This document shows positions 1 through 22,955 of a DNA stretch of 64,000 bases, piece by piece. Location of the stretch: assembly GCF_963675165.1 (NCBI RefSeq), contig NC_087385.1, positions 5,987,912 to 6,051,911 of the forward strand. Reading direction: 5' to 3'. Made by a program: the position numbers and the translations under genes. Each line of letters starts with the position of its first letter. Position 1 is the stretch's first letter. This DNA comes from Halichondria panicea (lineage: Eukaryota; Porifera; Demospongiae; Suberitida; Halichondriidae). Under the pieces are notes generated by a model. That model was not told where the DNA came from. It did no database searches and saw nothing but the letters and a program-made list of their open reading frames with translations.

Positions 1-6162
<6,162 letters not shown>

Positions 6163-6555
6163 CCTAGGGCAGCTACTACCACCACAGCTTCAGGCTCTAC
6201 TGACTCACACACACACAGAACATTAGTGGGTATCTAGAGCGAAGCTCCACAGGCTCAATCACACCTAGTACCTAACAGGGTCTTGTTCATCAATGATTGT
6301 TGTTTGTAAAAATGGGCGTGGCACAACATGTGAATACGGTACGGATCGCCCAGTGCACTAGATGGGCGTGGCAAAAACAAAATCAAAAAATAAAATGGTC
6401 ACGCCCATCTACTAGCTAGCAGTAGTGCACGTGATATCAACAAGACAGAACCTCTACAGAAGTACTGAGCTGTCTCACAACAAACGATCACCAAGCGTAG
6501 CTCTAAACAAGGGTACCCTAACAGTGTACTAGCTGCTGACAACTCTAATACAGAT
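6163..6555. promoter_or_regulatory. Divergent promoter region, RING-kinase / AKT
   Basis: This 393-bp stretch separates the two start codons. It contains GGGCGTGGC at about 6314 and 6363 and the inverted form CACGCCCATCT at about 6400 (KLF/Sp-like GC boxes); the last two sit in an imperfect palindrome with CTAGATGGGCG. A CACGTG E-box is at 6428-6433. Transcription starts are not determinable. Confidence 0.55.
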
Positions 6556-11438
<4,883 letters not shown>

Positions 11439-11631
11439 CAATTCCCCCATAGCTAGCTTTCTGTCCAGTGTGTGCAAACTCAATACATGTCCTGTACTAG
11501 CCATAGCAGTAATTATTATTATTATTATTATTATACATGTCATGTGGTAGCATTTTTTTTCTACGTGTGTGTGTGTGTCATATCTTTTTTAGTGGCTGTC
11601 AACATGACTGCTGTGTGTTTTTGATGTACAG

Positions 11632-11637
11632 AATAAA
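11632..11637 (+). terminator. Poly(A) signal for AKT
   Basis: AATAAA lies 194 bp past the AKT stop. A second AATAAA-like motif follows near 11658. Confidence 0.6.
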
Positions 11638-11702
11638 CAATATATTGATTTTGGACAATAAAAATGTCAAAGTGATCATGTGCTATAATAATAATAATTA
11701 AT

Positions 11703-11708
11703 TTTATT
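11703..11708 (-). terminator. Poly(A) signal for the formin gene
   Basis: TTTATT on plus is AATAAA on minus, about 110 bp past the formin stop at 11819. It overlaps the region just beyond the AKT poly(A) signal. Confidence 0.5.
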
Positions 11709-11818
11709 AATGCAAATGTTTTAAGTCAGTTATTGTCCAGAGCTGTAACAACGTTTGGTCTTGAGTCTTGATTTCTGGAGAAATTGGACAGTCATATATA
11801 TTGATACAGATTCTTAGT

Positions 11819-14800
11819 CTACACTGTATGCAAGGCATGCAACCTATGTATCAGGACCAAATTACTTGCTATGAATTCATAAATACATGTACTGGCCTCA
11901 ACCTTACAGCTATCTTTATCTGCCTGGCAACTCACCAGGCCAGAGGAGGCCACTGGTCGGACTAATGTCCCATTCCTTCTCTTCAACTCTTCTGCACGCA
12001 CTCTGTTGTTGTTGGGAGGAGAGCAGTCAAATATAATATTATTACGAAACTGTCCTTAGCAGACTGACTGACACATAACTATATAAGTATGGTACAGTGC
12101 ATGTGAGAGTCAATATTTAACTATTAATTACAGAATGATACATGTGTCTCTTGTACGTATAAACCGATATCGGCTAATCCACCTCTCTCTGGCCAGGTTT
12201 TTCTTCTCCTGCTTCCAGTACTCATTGAACTGCACCACAAATGAGCTCCAGAGGCCGAAAAAATAGCCAGGGTTTACTGAGCTCTGACCCGAGGGTGGAG
12301 CCACACAGAAGTAATCCACTAGAGAATGAAACTGCTGTTCACAGGTGTTGACCAGAGAGGAGAGCTCCCCGCCTTTACCCTCAACTGCATGGGGGAATTG
12401 GACGGGCACACTAATTTTGTAAATTGTTGTACACTGTACACACTTATCTATACATGTAACGCATTACACAATGTACATACTTCTACACTGTACATGTATA
12501 AAGTTCGAGACTACTCTAAATTTAAACTATACATGCTATCTTTTACATACATGTGTTCTGACAAGTTGCACTCTTTCACTGAGCCTGACCTTGCTTCATA
12601 TGACCCTCCATCCTTGACTTGAATGGCTCCAAACCATCACTGGGGGAGGACACTAGTACCTCTCTCAAGGCAGCCCTGAAACTATCCACCTTGCTGATAT
12701 ACTCGGACACGCAGCTACGCATCAGGTCAAAGTCCAGCTGTGCAGAGGTCATAAGGTCAGCAGGGTCCGGCAGAGGAAATTCTGGCGCAAAGGCCGACTG
12801 TGTATAAGTGTATGGAAAGAATTGGTATAAGGTTTGTATACATGTACATGCGTGTGCAGATGAATATGAAACATATGCATAACTTTTAGGGTGTTCACTT
12901 TTGTAACATTTTCATTGCTATAATGATGGTTGACATTTCAACATACACATCTAAGTCTACAGCGTATGTACTTTCTCCCTCTCCTGACGGTAACAGGACA
13001 CGAGGAACTTGAGCAGGTTACTGGAGTTGTCAGCAGTCTTGACATCCCTCAGCTTAGGGAGGATCTCAAGGTGAAACCCATCAGCCTGACCTCTGACCTG
13101 TGGAAACAGTTGACAGTTGATTTAGCGCGTGTAAACTGTGCATTAAAGACACCGAGTTTGTGCTGTTGGGAGGCTAGTCAGAAATGGCCGGTTCTGTCCA
13201 CAACTTACTGACCTTGTTTCCAGTGTTCATCAGATTACCCAGTGCCAAGACCAGGCCAAGAATTGTGTTCACCTGTATGTGAATGTATACATAGTGACTA
13301 TAGCGTACAAACTGATTATACCACACCTCTTTTGAGTGGTTGAGCTGCTGGCATACTCTACTGAGCATGCTCAGTTTGTCCAAAATGGCAGCACTGGTTT
13401 CAGGTAGTGTCTGAGAGTATAATACACACAGCAAACGTTCGCTGAACTGTGGCACCTCACTCAGAGCATACATAAACCTACAAAATCACATGACAATCAC
13501 GCCGCTACAATATTGACGACAAATTGCTTCCACGCACATTTCTGGTGCATCCAGGGGAAGCGGGTGTGGTGATTTAAGGTGGGTTCTTATTGCGCTCAAC
13601 TCTTCAACAGTAGCTTGCTGGAATGGACAAATAATTATCACAGCAGTTTGATAACATTTAGCAAGTTAGCACACTCACCAGATCGTGTATAGCTTGTAGC
13701 GTCTCTCGATCTACCAGAGTCACACCTCCACTCCTCACAGCCTCACCAAGCTCACTTGTCCCACACGGCAGACTACCAAGCATAATACCGATAGCCTGTG
13801 GGACAACGTATAAATCATACCAGTAATTTTTAGGCATGTGACTATTGATTTACAGATAATAGTGTGACATATCTTACATGCATGTACACATTGATTTCTG
13901 TGGGATACTGTAGACAGATAAAAACTTGCCTGAGAGCGTTTTCCATCGAGTATGGTGATTGGTCGGATTGCTGAATTGCGGCGTGGCTTGTCGAGTGATA
14001 ACCTGAGAGTGTGTGGAGTGGTGTCTTTTCTGGAGAAGGACTTAACAAACTTCTCAACATCACCGAGAGCTGTGTCAATAATATTAAAATTGAACATCAG
14101 TACACTGTATGCATGTACAATTTAATCAACTTATGAAGTTTTGGATGCCCTTTACTCTAGCTTTCACATGGCGTATAGTGAAATATTACTTGTAAAAGAA
14201 TACCTAAAACTAGCTGTACCCTTAAACTCCACCTCTACTTTATTCTAGCCATGCATGTACACTCTCACCGGGCTCGGAGATATGCTTCCACACGTTGTCC
14301 ACTGTCCTGAGTTGTGCTGACGAGAACTGGACCCTCCTCCAGAACAGGGGCTTTAGGGGGACACTGGGGCGATAGTGGGTCACCGTGGCCTCCAGTGAGG
14401 GCAGTGCAGGGGGTGGAGGTGGTGGGGGGACAGCCCTCGAGGTTGAAGGTTCTGTAGAAGACACAGCTTTAGATGAGAACGTCGATGGAGCACTGGATTC
14501 CAGTAGAGAGGTTATTTTTATTGTACATGTTGAGGTTGTTATTGATGCTTGTGATGGTAGAAGTGAATGCTGTGATACAGTTGAGCAATGTGATGGCACT
14601 GAAGTTTGTGAGGCTGATGCAGCCAGTGAAGTTTGCAATGATGGCATTGAGACTGATGCAGCTTGTAAAGGTTGTACTACTTGATTAGGTTGTGATGATG
14701 ATGAGGACTGTGGAGGGTATGTCTCTGCACAGTCAGTCAGAGATTCCTCTCTGGAGCCCAATTGCTCTATGGATTTACTTTTCTTGTCAGCCCATCCAGT

Positions 14801-16074
14801 TTCAACAGTTTTATGGTAACAGACTTCGTCCACAGCATCAGTCTTCCTGCTACAGACAGTGCTGTCTACACTTGTTGAGCGCTCAATGGATCGCTGGTTT
14901 CTGGAGGCTCGAATCAGTCTCTCAATGATGAGTACCAGCTTCCCCTTGGGAGTGGGTAAGACTGATCTGCAGGTGTGAGGGGGGAGGGGGCTTGGTGATA
15001 AGGGCAGCTTGTAATAGGAGTGGAGGTAAATACGTCAGTAGCTCACACAGAGGTTATATCTGTACTTTATTAGGTATAAGGGGACTAACAATATTAACAT
15101 TATATGTGTATACCCACAGAGATGTTACTGGTATTATACGTGTGCAAAAACTGGAACCGACATACTTACTTGAACAGTTTTGCGCTGGCCTCCTTGTTAC
15201 CATGGTGCTCACAGGATACTTTTGACTCGCGTACACTGTGTTCAAACTTAGCCTAGAAGTGGAAAGAGACACTAATGAGTGCTACACAAGGGTGCATACT
15301 TACAGCCAGACTAGAGAATGTGTATGTATGTACATGTATAATTATTATACTGCCTTGTATTTATGGTATACAGTTGAACTCACAATTGCAGAAGTTAACT
15401 GAAGTAACTGTCCCCTGAGTTTTGGATCATTCTCCTCTCCATTGGCAACAAGCTGACTCAGCAGATCCACACCAGAGCAGAGTGCATTCAACCTGTCCTC
15501 CTGCACAGAATAAATCACCAAGCAGCTATAATTATATATTTACTGTGTATTCAAATACAGCCATTAACAGGTCACTGTACTGTGGGTACAATCCAGCACT
15601 GTACTGTGGGTACAATCCAGCACTGTACTGGGGGTACAATCCAGCACTGTACTGGGGTACAATCCAGCACTGTACTGGGGGTACAATCCAGCACTGTACT
15701 GGGGGTACAACTCAGCACTGTACTGGGGGTACAACCCAGCACTGTACTGGGGGTACAACCCAGCACTGTACTGGGGGTACAACCCAGCACTGTACTGGGG
15801 GTACAATCCAGCACTGTACTGGGGGTACAATCCAGCACTGTACTGTGGGTACAATCCAGCATTGTAAACGTCTAAACGGAAATGGTCAGTGTACATCAAC
15901 TACGCTAGCTTCGTAATATATTCAAGTGAACACAATACACAGTCTACCAGCCCAACACAAGTAGCTAGACACCTGTACATGCTGTAGATCTACTGCTTAC
16001 TACCTACCTAGCAGGGATCTCGAGCCACTGCTCTAAAAACAATTATTCACACTTACAGCAGCTTTGTCACTCAT
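11819..16074 (-). CDS. Short formin (FH1-FH2 actin nucleator), formin/cappuccino-like FH2
   Basis: Exons (minus): 16074-16057, 15500-15384, 15252-15170, 14966-14269, 14069-13930, 13795-13679, 13617-13538, 13477-13327, 13272-13213, 13097-12972, 12797-12590, 12384-12183, 12002-11819; 727 residues. Residues 1-250 are Ser/Gln-rich with no recognisable GTPase-binding or FH3 domain. A short FH1 (seven-proline run near 255) precedes FH2 from about 275: [55 protein letters not shown] and [15 protein letters not shown]. The FH2 dimer caps and elongates actin filament barbed ends; FH1 delivers profilin-actin. The intron after 13930 uses a GC donor (CTCAG|GCAAGT). Absence of GBD/DID suggests no Rho-type autoinhibition, unless an upstream exon was missed. 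Divergent from RasGRP. The last exon could be read through rather than spliced at gtgagt within it. Confidence 0.9.
15577..15864. repeat. 24-bp minisatellite in formin intron 1
   Basis: About 12 copies of a 24-bp unit (gggggtacaatccagcactg plus tact) with minor variants. All open frames across it come from the repeat length being divisible by three. Confidence 0.93.
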
Positions 16075-16486
16075 TCTATAAGACAGCTCCAGTCCTCTTT
16101 ACAGCTAGCATTAGCAAGCACCATTTCTTCACAGTTTCATTAGCACCTCTACAGTACAGAGAGGTCCACGTGTTTTGGTAATAATGGCTGGATGAAGAAG
16201 TCATACCAAGACTGTCAACTAGTCTATGGGTTATTTTTCTGACTATCTTTCCCTGAAGACTATTTCTACTATTAAAATTCTTGTAAGACGATCTTTACTG
16301 AAAAAGAAAAGGGTCAACTAACCCAAAGACATGTTGCAGATCTCTGCAAATGACAAATGAGTGTAACCATCAATACCTCGGACTTTGTGGTATTTGTACT
16401 CACGCTATAAAAACAGCAAGTGTTGACAACAGCTAGCTTTTACTTAGTTCACAATTTATCTGACAGTGTGAGAAACTAACTGTGAA
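16075..16486. promoter_or_regulatory. Divergent promoter region, formin / RasGRP
   Basis: 412 bp between start codons. CACGTG at 16167-16172. No TATA box or other element is convincing. No gene is visible inside. Confidence 0.5.
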
Positions 16487-18610
16487 ATGGAGGATGCTGC
16501 TGATATTACCCTCAATGAGCTACTCTCGCGCATGCTCTCAAAGTTTGGTGAGTGAATCATAACTATCCTACAATGTTGCAAGAGTAATATGATTGTAAGC
16601 AAAGCTTCTCAGTGTTACATTCTCACGTACATACTTACACACACCGTACACAGAAAATGAAGACTACGCAAGAAACATTCGGCCTAGTTCCAACTCAGAC
16701 TTTGACCCTGCCTACCCTCAGGTGTTTCTGCTCACGTCCAAGTGGTACAAGGAGCCCTCCTTTGTCATGGAGCAGCTGCAGGGACTGTATCCACTACACT
16801 CTGTGTATGTATGTGTGTGTGTGGAGGGGAGGGGGGTGGGTGGTAGCCTCAAGCATAGAATCTCAAGTACAAATTGTGTTTCTTAGGTATCTATAGGATA
16901 GGTTGGGGTAGCCTCAAGCAATAGAGTCTCAAGTACAAATTGTGTTTCGTAGGTATCTATAGGATATTGTTGAGTGTGCATTTTTCTCTATCTAGCTGTC
17001 ACATTTTTACTAATTGTAACTCGTTAAATAATCATCACTAGGTGACATTCCCTGCCTGCCAAACACTTCCCATAATTTGCTCTGTTGTAATGGCATTCGC
17101 CCCAGACGTGTATATACGGTGTTTCTCAAAGGTTATAGTTGCCTAATTATTTTCTAAAGTTTGGCACAACTGCTCTCCATTGTTGTAGCTCCCACTGTCA
17201 CTGGAAAGAGCTGCAATCAAAGTTTGCATATAATTTCTCACTCTTGGCATTCCTAGAGCATAATCATCACTATGTTATGCATACTTCTAGTATGCGGTAT
17301 AATTATATATCCCCAGTGAGCATTGTTCAGCTGGTATGTTATAGCATAACTGATTGTGTGGTGTGTGTGTGTGTGTGGGGGGGGGCATATATATAAACTC
17401 CCCACTGTACTGAGAGAACATTGTTGTGATAATTCTTGACCTTGAGAGCAGATATACTGCCAGTGTACAAGTTTCAAAGTCTGGCGAAGAATCCGTTGTC
17501 AGGGCAACGACTCGGAGAAAATGGGCTATAGCTCGAGTGGTGAGGTGAGTATAAAAAACAGGCAAAATTATATTGATAATGCTTTTATTGACGTGGTGGA
17601 TACCATACATTGTGTGTTTGTTGTTGTGACCAATCACGGCCAGCTGTCATTAGCTTATACGTACAAATATAATTATATGTAAACCTATCTAATTATCCAC
17701 CCACCTTTGTGTACACAGTGTGCCCTCGTTAAACCCACCGTGGAATGAGTGTGTCTGTTTCAACATAACCTGTAATATCAATAATTGTAGCAAGTGGTTT
17801 TTTTGTAACGCTTAGAAGAGTACTAAGGTTTAGATCATGCGTTTGTTTACGTGTGCCTTGAGGAAATGCTGTGGTCAATGCGAGTCATGAGACAACTAGT
17901 CTGCTGCCAGGAAGCTTCAGTAGTCTGTTGTGCTATGAAGGTTGATTTTTGGAATGTACAGTTACACTGACATTTAAGTGCGTTTCCCTGTTTTGTTTGT
18001 GGTGAATTTATTCACTTTAACTGCTTCATTTCTGAGAAAATTTGTTGAGGCCAGGAAATTACCAATCTCCTGTTTATTTCCAGTCCCTCTGATAGTTAGT
18101 TCACAGTGGGAGGCATGTGATTTAACTACCAATTAAATTCATACTTTTGGCTAATAAAACTGATGGCTGCTATTCAAAGCGTCAATATCATAGTTATATA
18201 AGAGTAGTTTGTGTACAGTGTAGCCCTTGTCTAGTTTCTGAACAAATGGCATTTTTAGGACAAATGAATCTGAAACCTTGATTAAATCTCTGTCGCACTC
18301 AGGTTTTGGTTAGAGCATTTCCCCGATGACTTTCGTGCCATCACCCCCCTCCCACGTCTGGTGGAAGATCTACAAAAGGTCATGACCTCTAGTGGGGACA
18401 AGGATCTCTCTGAATTCGTCTCCCTGGATACGCTGTACGTGAGAGTGGCGTCTATTCTGTGTGATTATTCAATTATCATATGCAATACAGAATACCTAAA
18501 ATACATGCACACAAGCTCATATTTCATTCTAACATAGACTTTTACAATGTAGGTAATGACGGTGTCTTGGATGTACTAACTTTCTACCTGACCACACCCG
18601 CACCCACACA

Positions 18611-18685
<75 letters not shown>

Positions 18686-19892
18686 CCCCGAGGATCCTCG
18701 CTGGTTCCATCACTCCCTGAGCACTCCCATGAAGAGGGAGTTCAATGTTGTACGGCGACCTAGCCTCGGGTTTGATGCCACCTCAGCTGAGGAACTGGCA
18801 GAGATCATGTGCTCTCTAGACTACAAGCTATTCAGGAGAATTCCGGTATATACACATTCTCATGTCATCACCCTTTTACATCCATAAAAGATAATTGTAG
18901 CATTGAATGCTTCGTACAAAACACTCGTGCTTTAGGTTCAATAATACCAAGAAACATTTGTATTATAGGTCCTTGTACTGTACTGTTTCATTTTCACATG
19001 TACCATTTCTTGATTGTAATAGTTATTCTGCTAACTCTGCAGATACGAGAGTTCTGCCTATATGCCCACGCAGCCAAGCCAAGCAAGGAGACTCCACGCA
19101 TAGAGGAGTGCATCCAGCTGTTCAACGGGCTCACTCTCTGGGTGGTCTGCAACATACTGCGAGAGTTCACCATTGTCAAGAGGGCAGACATCATTGAGAA
19201 GTTCATCGACACTACCAAGGTCAGTTTATCAATTAGTGTCTAGCAATACTTCCTGGAACCCAGAGTGTCCAATGCATAGTTCACAAAAGGAAACATGTTC
19301 AGTTTAAATCTTCAACAAGACTCTACAGACCATGCTGTTATATACATGTAGATATGGCATATGTAGATATGGCATATGTATGATGCTCTGTATGATGTAT
19401 ACATCATTCTTTTAGTTTAGACAAGGCTAGCTATTGAAAATTCACTGGGAACATTTGGGAACATTAGGAACAGTAAGAGCCAGTATTTATAAAATTAAGC
19501 TGGCTTCGCATATTTCGTGACGATTTACGTGCAGTACTAACCCTTCTCTTCACTGCACACAGCACTTGCACAGTCTCCATTGCTATAACACGCTCCTGGC
19601 GGTGGTGGGAGGCCTGAACCATTTCAGTGTCCGTCGCCTCAACCAAACGTGGGTACATGTGGACAAGGCCAAGAAAGAGGAACTCACTACATGGACTGAG
19701 TTCTTCAGCTCTCATATGAACTACGCCAAGTATCGACAGACTGTGACTGCTCTCCATGGAGGCTTCCATATCCCTGTCATGTATGTCCACATGTGCTACC
19801 TTTACAGTAGTACACTGCTAGCGTCTACGTATACGGTATATTCATGCCTACAATATCGACAGTATGTTCATGTTCATGTTCATGTCCATGTA

Positions 19893-19959
<67 letters not shown>

Positions 19960-22330
19960 ACCACAGAGGCATCCTGCTCAAAGACCTTGTAGCCGTGGAC
20001 TCTCAGTCTAAGGACTACAGTGACTCCAGTTTGGGAGTGGTCAATATCAACAAGTACCGTCTCTTGTGGACCCTACTCTCTGCCATGAAACAAGCTCAAC
20101 TCACAACCCCAAAGACACCACCTGATGTCGAGCACATGAGGATTCTCAGGGTGAGCTGAGTGGTTCTATTGACTCCCCCTATTAGGCTAGTAGGATATTT
20201 TAGGGCACATGTAACTGATGTGCTAGCTTACATATACACAACCATGTAGCTAACTCCTTTCTGCATAGCAGTAATTGTAATGTCTAGGTATTGTTAGCTT
20301 TCTAGTTTGTAAATAACAAACAAAAGCTACACACTGTATGTGTATTCACTAGTTGAACCCTCTGACCCCCCCCCCCCCCAGGCTGCAGTGAACCAGGCTA
20401 ACATGGATGATGATGCCCTTGAGGAGTTGTCTGTCTCTCGAGAGCCCCGATCACGAGATTCTAACTCTATTACTCGCTCCGTGGTGGACCAGCTTCCCAA
20501 ATTCTCAGAGTGGGCCGCAGGGAGACAGGGATCTCTTGATGGCGACACCCTCTCAAAGCATGTCCGGCAGATGGTTGATGTGAGTGTGTGTGTGGGTGGA
20601 TCGATATGCATACTGACCTTCCTACACATTCTGTGGTCACTGCCTTGTGGTGATGCAGCAATTCCCCAATATATATTTTGATTGACTTTATTCAGCCAAA
20701 GCATTAATTGTTATCTTGCATGCTACAGGCTGTGTTTCGAGCTTACGACAGTGACAACAGTGGTACGATCAGCACTGAAGAGTTTGACTCCATCTCCTCC
20801 AACTTTCCCTTCATTGAGCACTTCTCTGTTCTCGACCAGGACAAGTGAGCTACTTATAGCTACATTGTACATAATGGGCATACACATGCGTTGATTACTG
20901 TACAGCAATTTTGTGGCTTTACTCAAAGAATTTTTGTTAGCATATTCTTTACATGTGTATGTAATTACTAGCAGCCATAATTATAGAACATGATAACACG
21001 CAGAAACTTTGTGAGTTACCTGAATGCACGCACACACACGCACGCATGCGCACACACACACACACACGCACGCATGCGCACACACACACACACACACACG
21101 CACGCACACAGTGATGGTACAATCAGTTACGAAGAGCTTCTCTCCTACTTCCTATCTGCCAACACTTCACTGAGACAGAGATTCACTCACAAGTTTGAGG
21201 AGCACACGTTCCTCTCCTCCCCCGTCTGTGCTCACTGCAAGGGAATGGTGAGTCTGTGGTGGGGGTGTGAGGGTGAGTCTGTGAGGGGTGTGAGGGTGAG
21301 TCTGTGAGGGGGTGTGAGGGTGAGTCTGTGAGGGGGTGTGAGGGTGAGCCTGTGAGGGGTGTGAGGGTGAGCCTGTGAGGGTGTGCGTGTAAACATTTTG
21401 TTTCACTTCAAATGCAGGTCTCAGATCAAATTATATTACTTTCTGTTAGACCTTTGCTTTGCATAAAACAGTGTACATTGCTACACAGTGTGTTTGCATA
21501 GTGACTTGTCTCAATTTCAATTTTCCATTCCCCTACACAGATGAAAGGTATAGTTCGTCAAGGTGTTCGGTGTAAGGACTGTGCCATCAGTTGTCACAAG
21601 CATTGCAAGGATTACGTAGTTATTGACTGCAAGAAGACCAAGGAGAAGAAAAGTAAGTGTGCATGTGTTACAGTCATGTATGTGTAGGTAACACTATACA
21701 GCTGGTTTCAAAAGTCTTTGGTACGTAATGATGGTTGTCTCCCCCCCCCCCCCCCCCCACAAGCACTGTGTGGGTGTGGGTGTGTGTGGGTGTGTGGGTG
21801 TACTTGATTTTCAGTCTTGTGATGTTGTATACTAGTGGTGTACACAGTAGTTATGTCATGCGTATTGTATTGTCCTGCTCAGAGGGGAGCAAGGGGAGAC
21901 AAGCCAGTGCTGTCAATCCCGAGGGCTTAGAGCTCTACTGTGATGATGATATATCACTCAAGGAGAGACTCCAGAGGGCTGAAGTGGTGAGCTCTCTCAT
22001 TACCCTCAGATGTGTGTGCTTACAAAATCTCTGAAGAGAGAAAACTTTTCCTCTCTTTCACTTGTACTACCCTCTCCTCTATTGGATTTGATGTAACCAA
22101 ATGTTGGCTGCACATTTATACTTGATACTCCACACACACACATGCAGGCCCGTGATGCCCTCTCTGCTGAGAACTCTGAGCTACTGGCCAAGCTGGCTGA
22201 GGCCAATGCTAAGATCCATCAGCTGCAGAGCCACATAGCAGTCATACGACAACACACCATCGGCTTCATCCTCGAGCAAATGAATACCCTTAACCCATCA
22301 ATGACCGCTCCACCTGGTACCGAGGTCTAA
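16487..22330 (+). CDS. RASGRP: RAS guanyl-releasing protein (REM, CDC25, EF-hands, C1, coiled coil)
   Basis: Exons: 16487-16547, 16654-16804, 17452-17544, 18303-18434, 18686-18845, 19043-19219, 19563-19780, 19967-20150, 20382-20579, 20729-20844, 21112-21247, 21541-21652, 21883-21986, 22148-22330; 674 residues, phases consistent. An N-terminal REM region (1-145, including [11 protein letters not shown]) precedes the CDC25 RasGEF core (about 150-400: [25 protein letters not shown]). Two EF-hands follow ([26 protein letters not shown]), then a C1 zinc finger with its His and Cys ligands ([12 protein letters not shown] ... [12 protein letters not shown]), then a C-terminal coiled coil (about 615-660). 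Role: Ca2+/diacylglycerol-regulated exchange factor loading GTP on Ras/Rap at membranes. The inter-EF spacing and C1 match RasGRP1-4. Exon 2 to 3 junctions are the least certain because the REM region is weakly conserved. Confidence 0.95.
16843..16967. repeat. Two tandem ~65-bp copies in RasGRP intron 2
   Basis: The segment beginning gtagcctcaagcatagaatc and ending aggtatctataggata is repeated with only a few changes at 16843-16900 and 16909-16966. Its gtagcctc start recalls the 5546 element, but the rest differs. Confidence 0.8.
18600..18684 (+). repeat. (CA)n tract abutting a RasGRP acceptor
   Basis: About 40 CA units with one or two CCA interruptions lead directly into the acceptor of exon 18686-18845. 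Confidence 0.95.
19865..19958 (+). repeat. (TGTTCA)n, (CA)n and (CT)n compound tract
   Basis: Short TGTTCA repeats, then (CA)12, then (CT)19 lead into the acceptor of RasGRP exon 19967-20150 (ctaaccacag). Confidence 0.93.
21029..21111 (+). repeat. CA/CGCA tract abutting the second EF-hand exon
   Basis: Alternating (CA)n and CGCACGCATGCG blocks fill the intron end before RasGRP exon 21112-21247. The alternating purine-pyrimidine run with CG steps has Z-DNA potential (inference). Confidence 0.85.
21248..21385 (+). repeat. ~23-bp minisatellite built from the RasGRP splice donor
   Basis: Starting at the donor of exon 21112-21247, about six units of gtgagtctgtgaggggtgtg follow in tandem. Each unit carries a GGTGAG(T/C) sequence resembling the true donor. 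Confidence 0.85.
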
Positions 22331-22653
22331 ACTGATTTATTCCAACTGCACAAATACTCCATAGTTTTTCTGTCACCAAGTATAGAATTTTTTTTATTTT
22401 TTTACGTACCGTTGGTTTTTGTTGAAACTTCACAGCTTATAAGTGAAAAATCTTTGCAAAGTAGTGCACTTTGCATATAACTTTTGCTCTTGCAGTAAAT
22501 AACAGAGCCAATTAACAATTCAACTGAGCTAAGCTCCTTGCTAATACAATAGTCTCGAATACTACTATTAAATACGAGTGTTGCAAGCTGCGCTGTGCTA
22601 ATGCCTCTCGCCATGTTATGCTTTCGCTCAAGAGTGTTAAATATAGTAGAGGG

Positions 22654-22659
22654 AATAAA
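22654..22659 (+). terminator. Candidate poly(A) signal for RasGRP
   Basis: AATAAA 324 bp past the RasGRP stop, before the inferred first exon of the CARD gene. Confidence 0.5.
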
Positions 22660-22739
22660 GCTATAACATTAAAGTTAGCTCACTGACTTGTTTTACATGC
22701 ATGCATCTATATTCACTCTTCATATACACCGGCCTTAAA

Positions 22740-22767
22740 AAGAAAGTGCGGCCTTGGATCGAGGCTA
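22740..22767 (-). repeat. Partial AGCCTCGATCC fold-back element, reversed
   Basis: Reverse-complement reads AGCCTCGATCCAAGGCCGCA, like the copies at 1285 and 28500. Located between the RasGRP poly(A) signal and the CARD gene. Confidence 0.5.
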
Positions 22768-22955
22768 AAAGATTCCCTTCCTTATTTTATCTATTACGGA
22801 CTAAGTGTTAATTTGTGGTTTTTTGTTGAATGATCTTTTACCAGTAATCCAACCTCTGCTGTGTTTACATCTCTTCTACTGAGGTAAGGAAAATAGGCTC
22901 ACAGTGTGACAGCCTATGATTGCCTTCATACACGCAGGAAGGAAGCACTCCAGTG

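Larger units (their letters stand above)
11439..11818. other. Convergent 3' region, AKT and formin
   Basis: 380 bp between the two stop codons. It holds (ATT)n near 11515-11533, poly(A) signals for both strands, and no further gene that I can see. Confidence 0.6.

Noticed and set aside
12385..12410. Formin exon beginning at 12410 after ttag
   Set aside because: Phase does not match the previous exon; acceptor ccccatgcag with start 12384 restores phase.
14385..14684. Plus-strand ORF rich in Gly, Val and Asp
   Set aside because: Antisense shadow of formin exon 14966-14269.
15422..15916. ORFs up to 164 codons on both strands
   Set aside because: Product of the 24-bp minisatellite in the formin intron; no splice logic or family.
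17452..17520. RasGRP exon read as a frame giving [13 protein letters not shown]
   Set aside because: That frame stops before the donor; the frame ending ARVV joins RFWLEHF correctly.
22920..22955. Earlier start for the CARD protein
   Set aside because: That codon is TTG and lies before a good splice acceptor at 22937; ATG 22956 is preferred.
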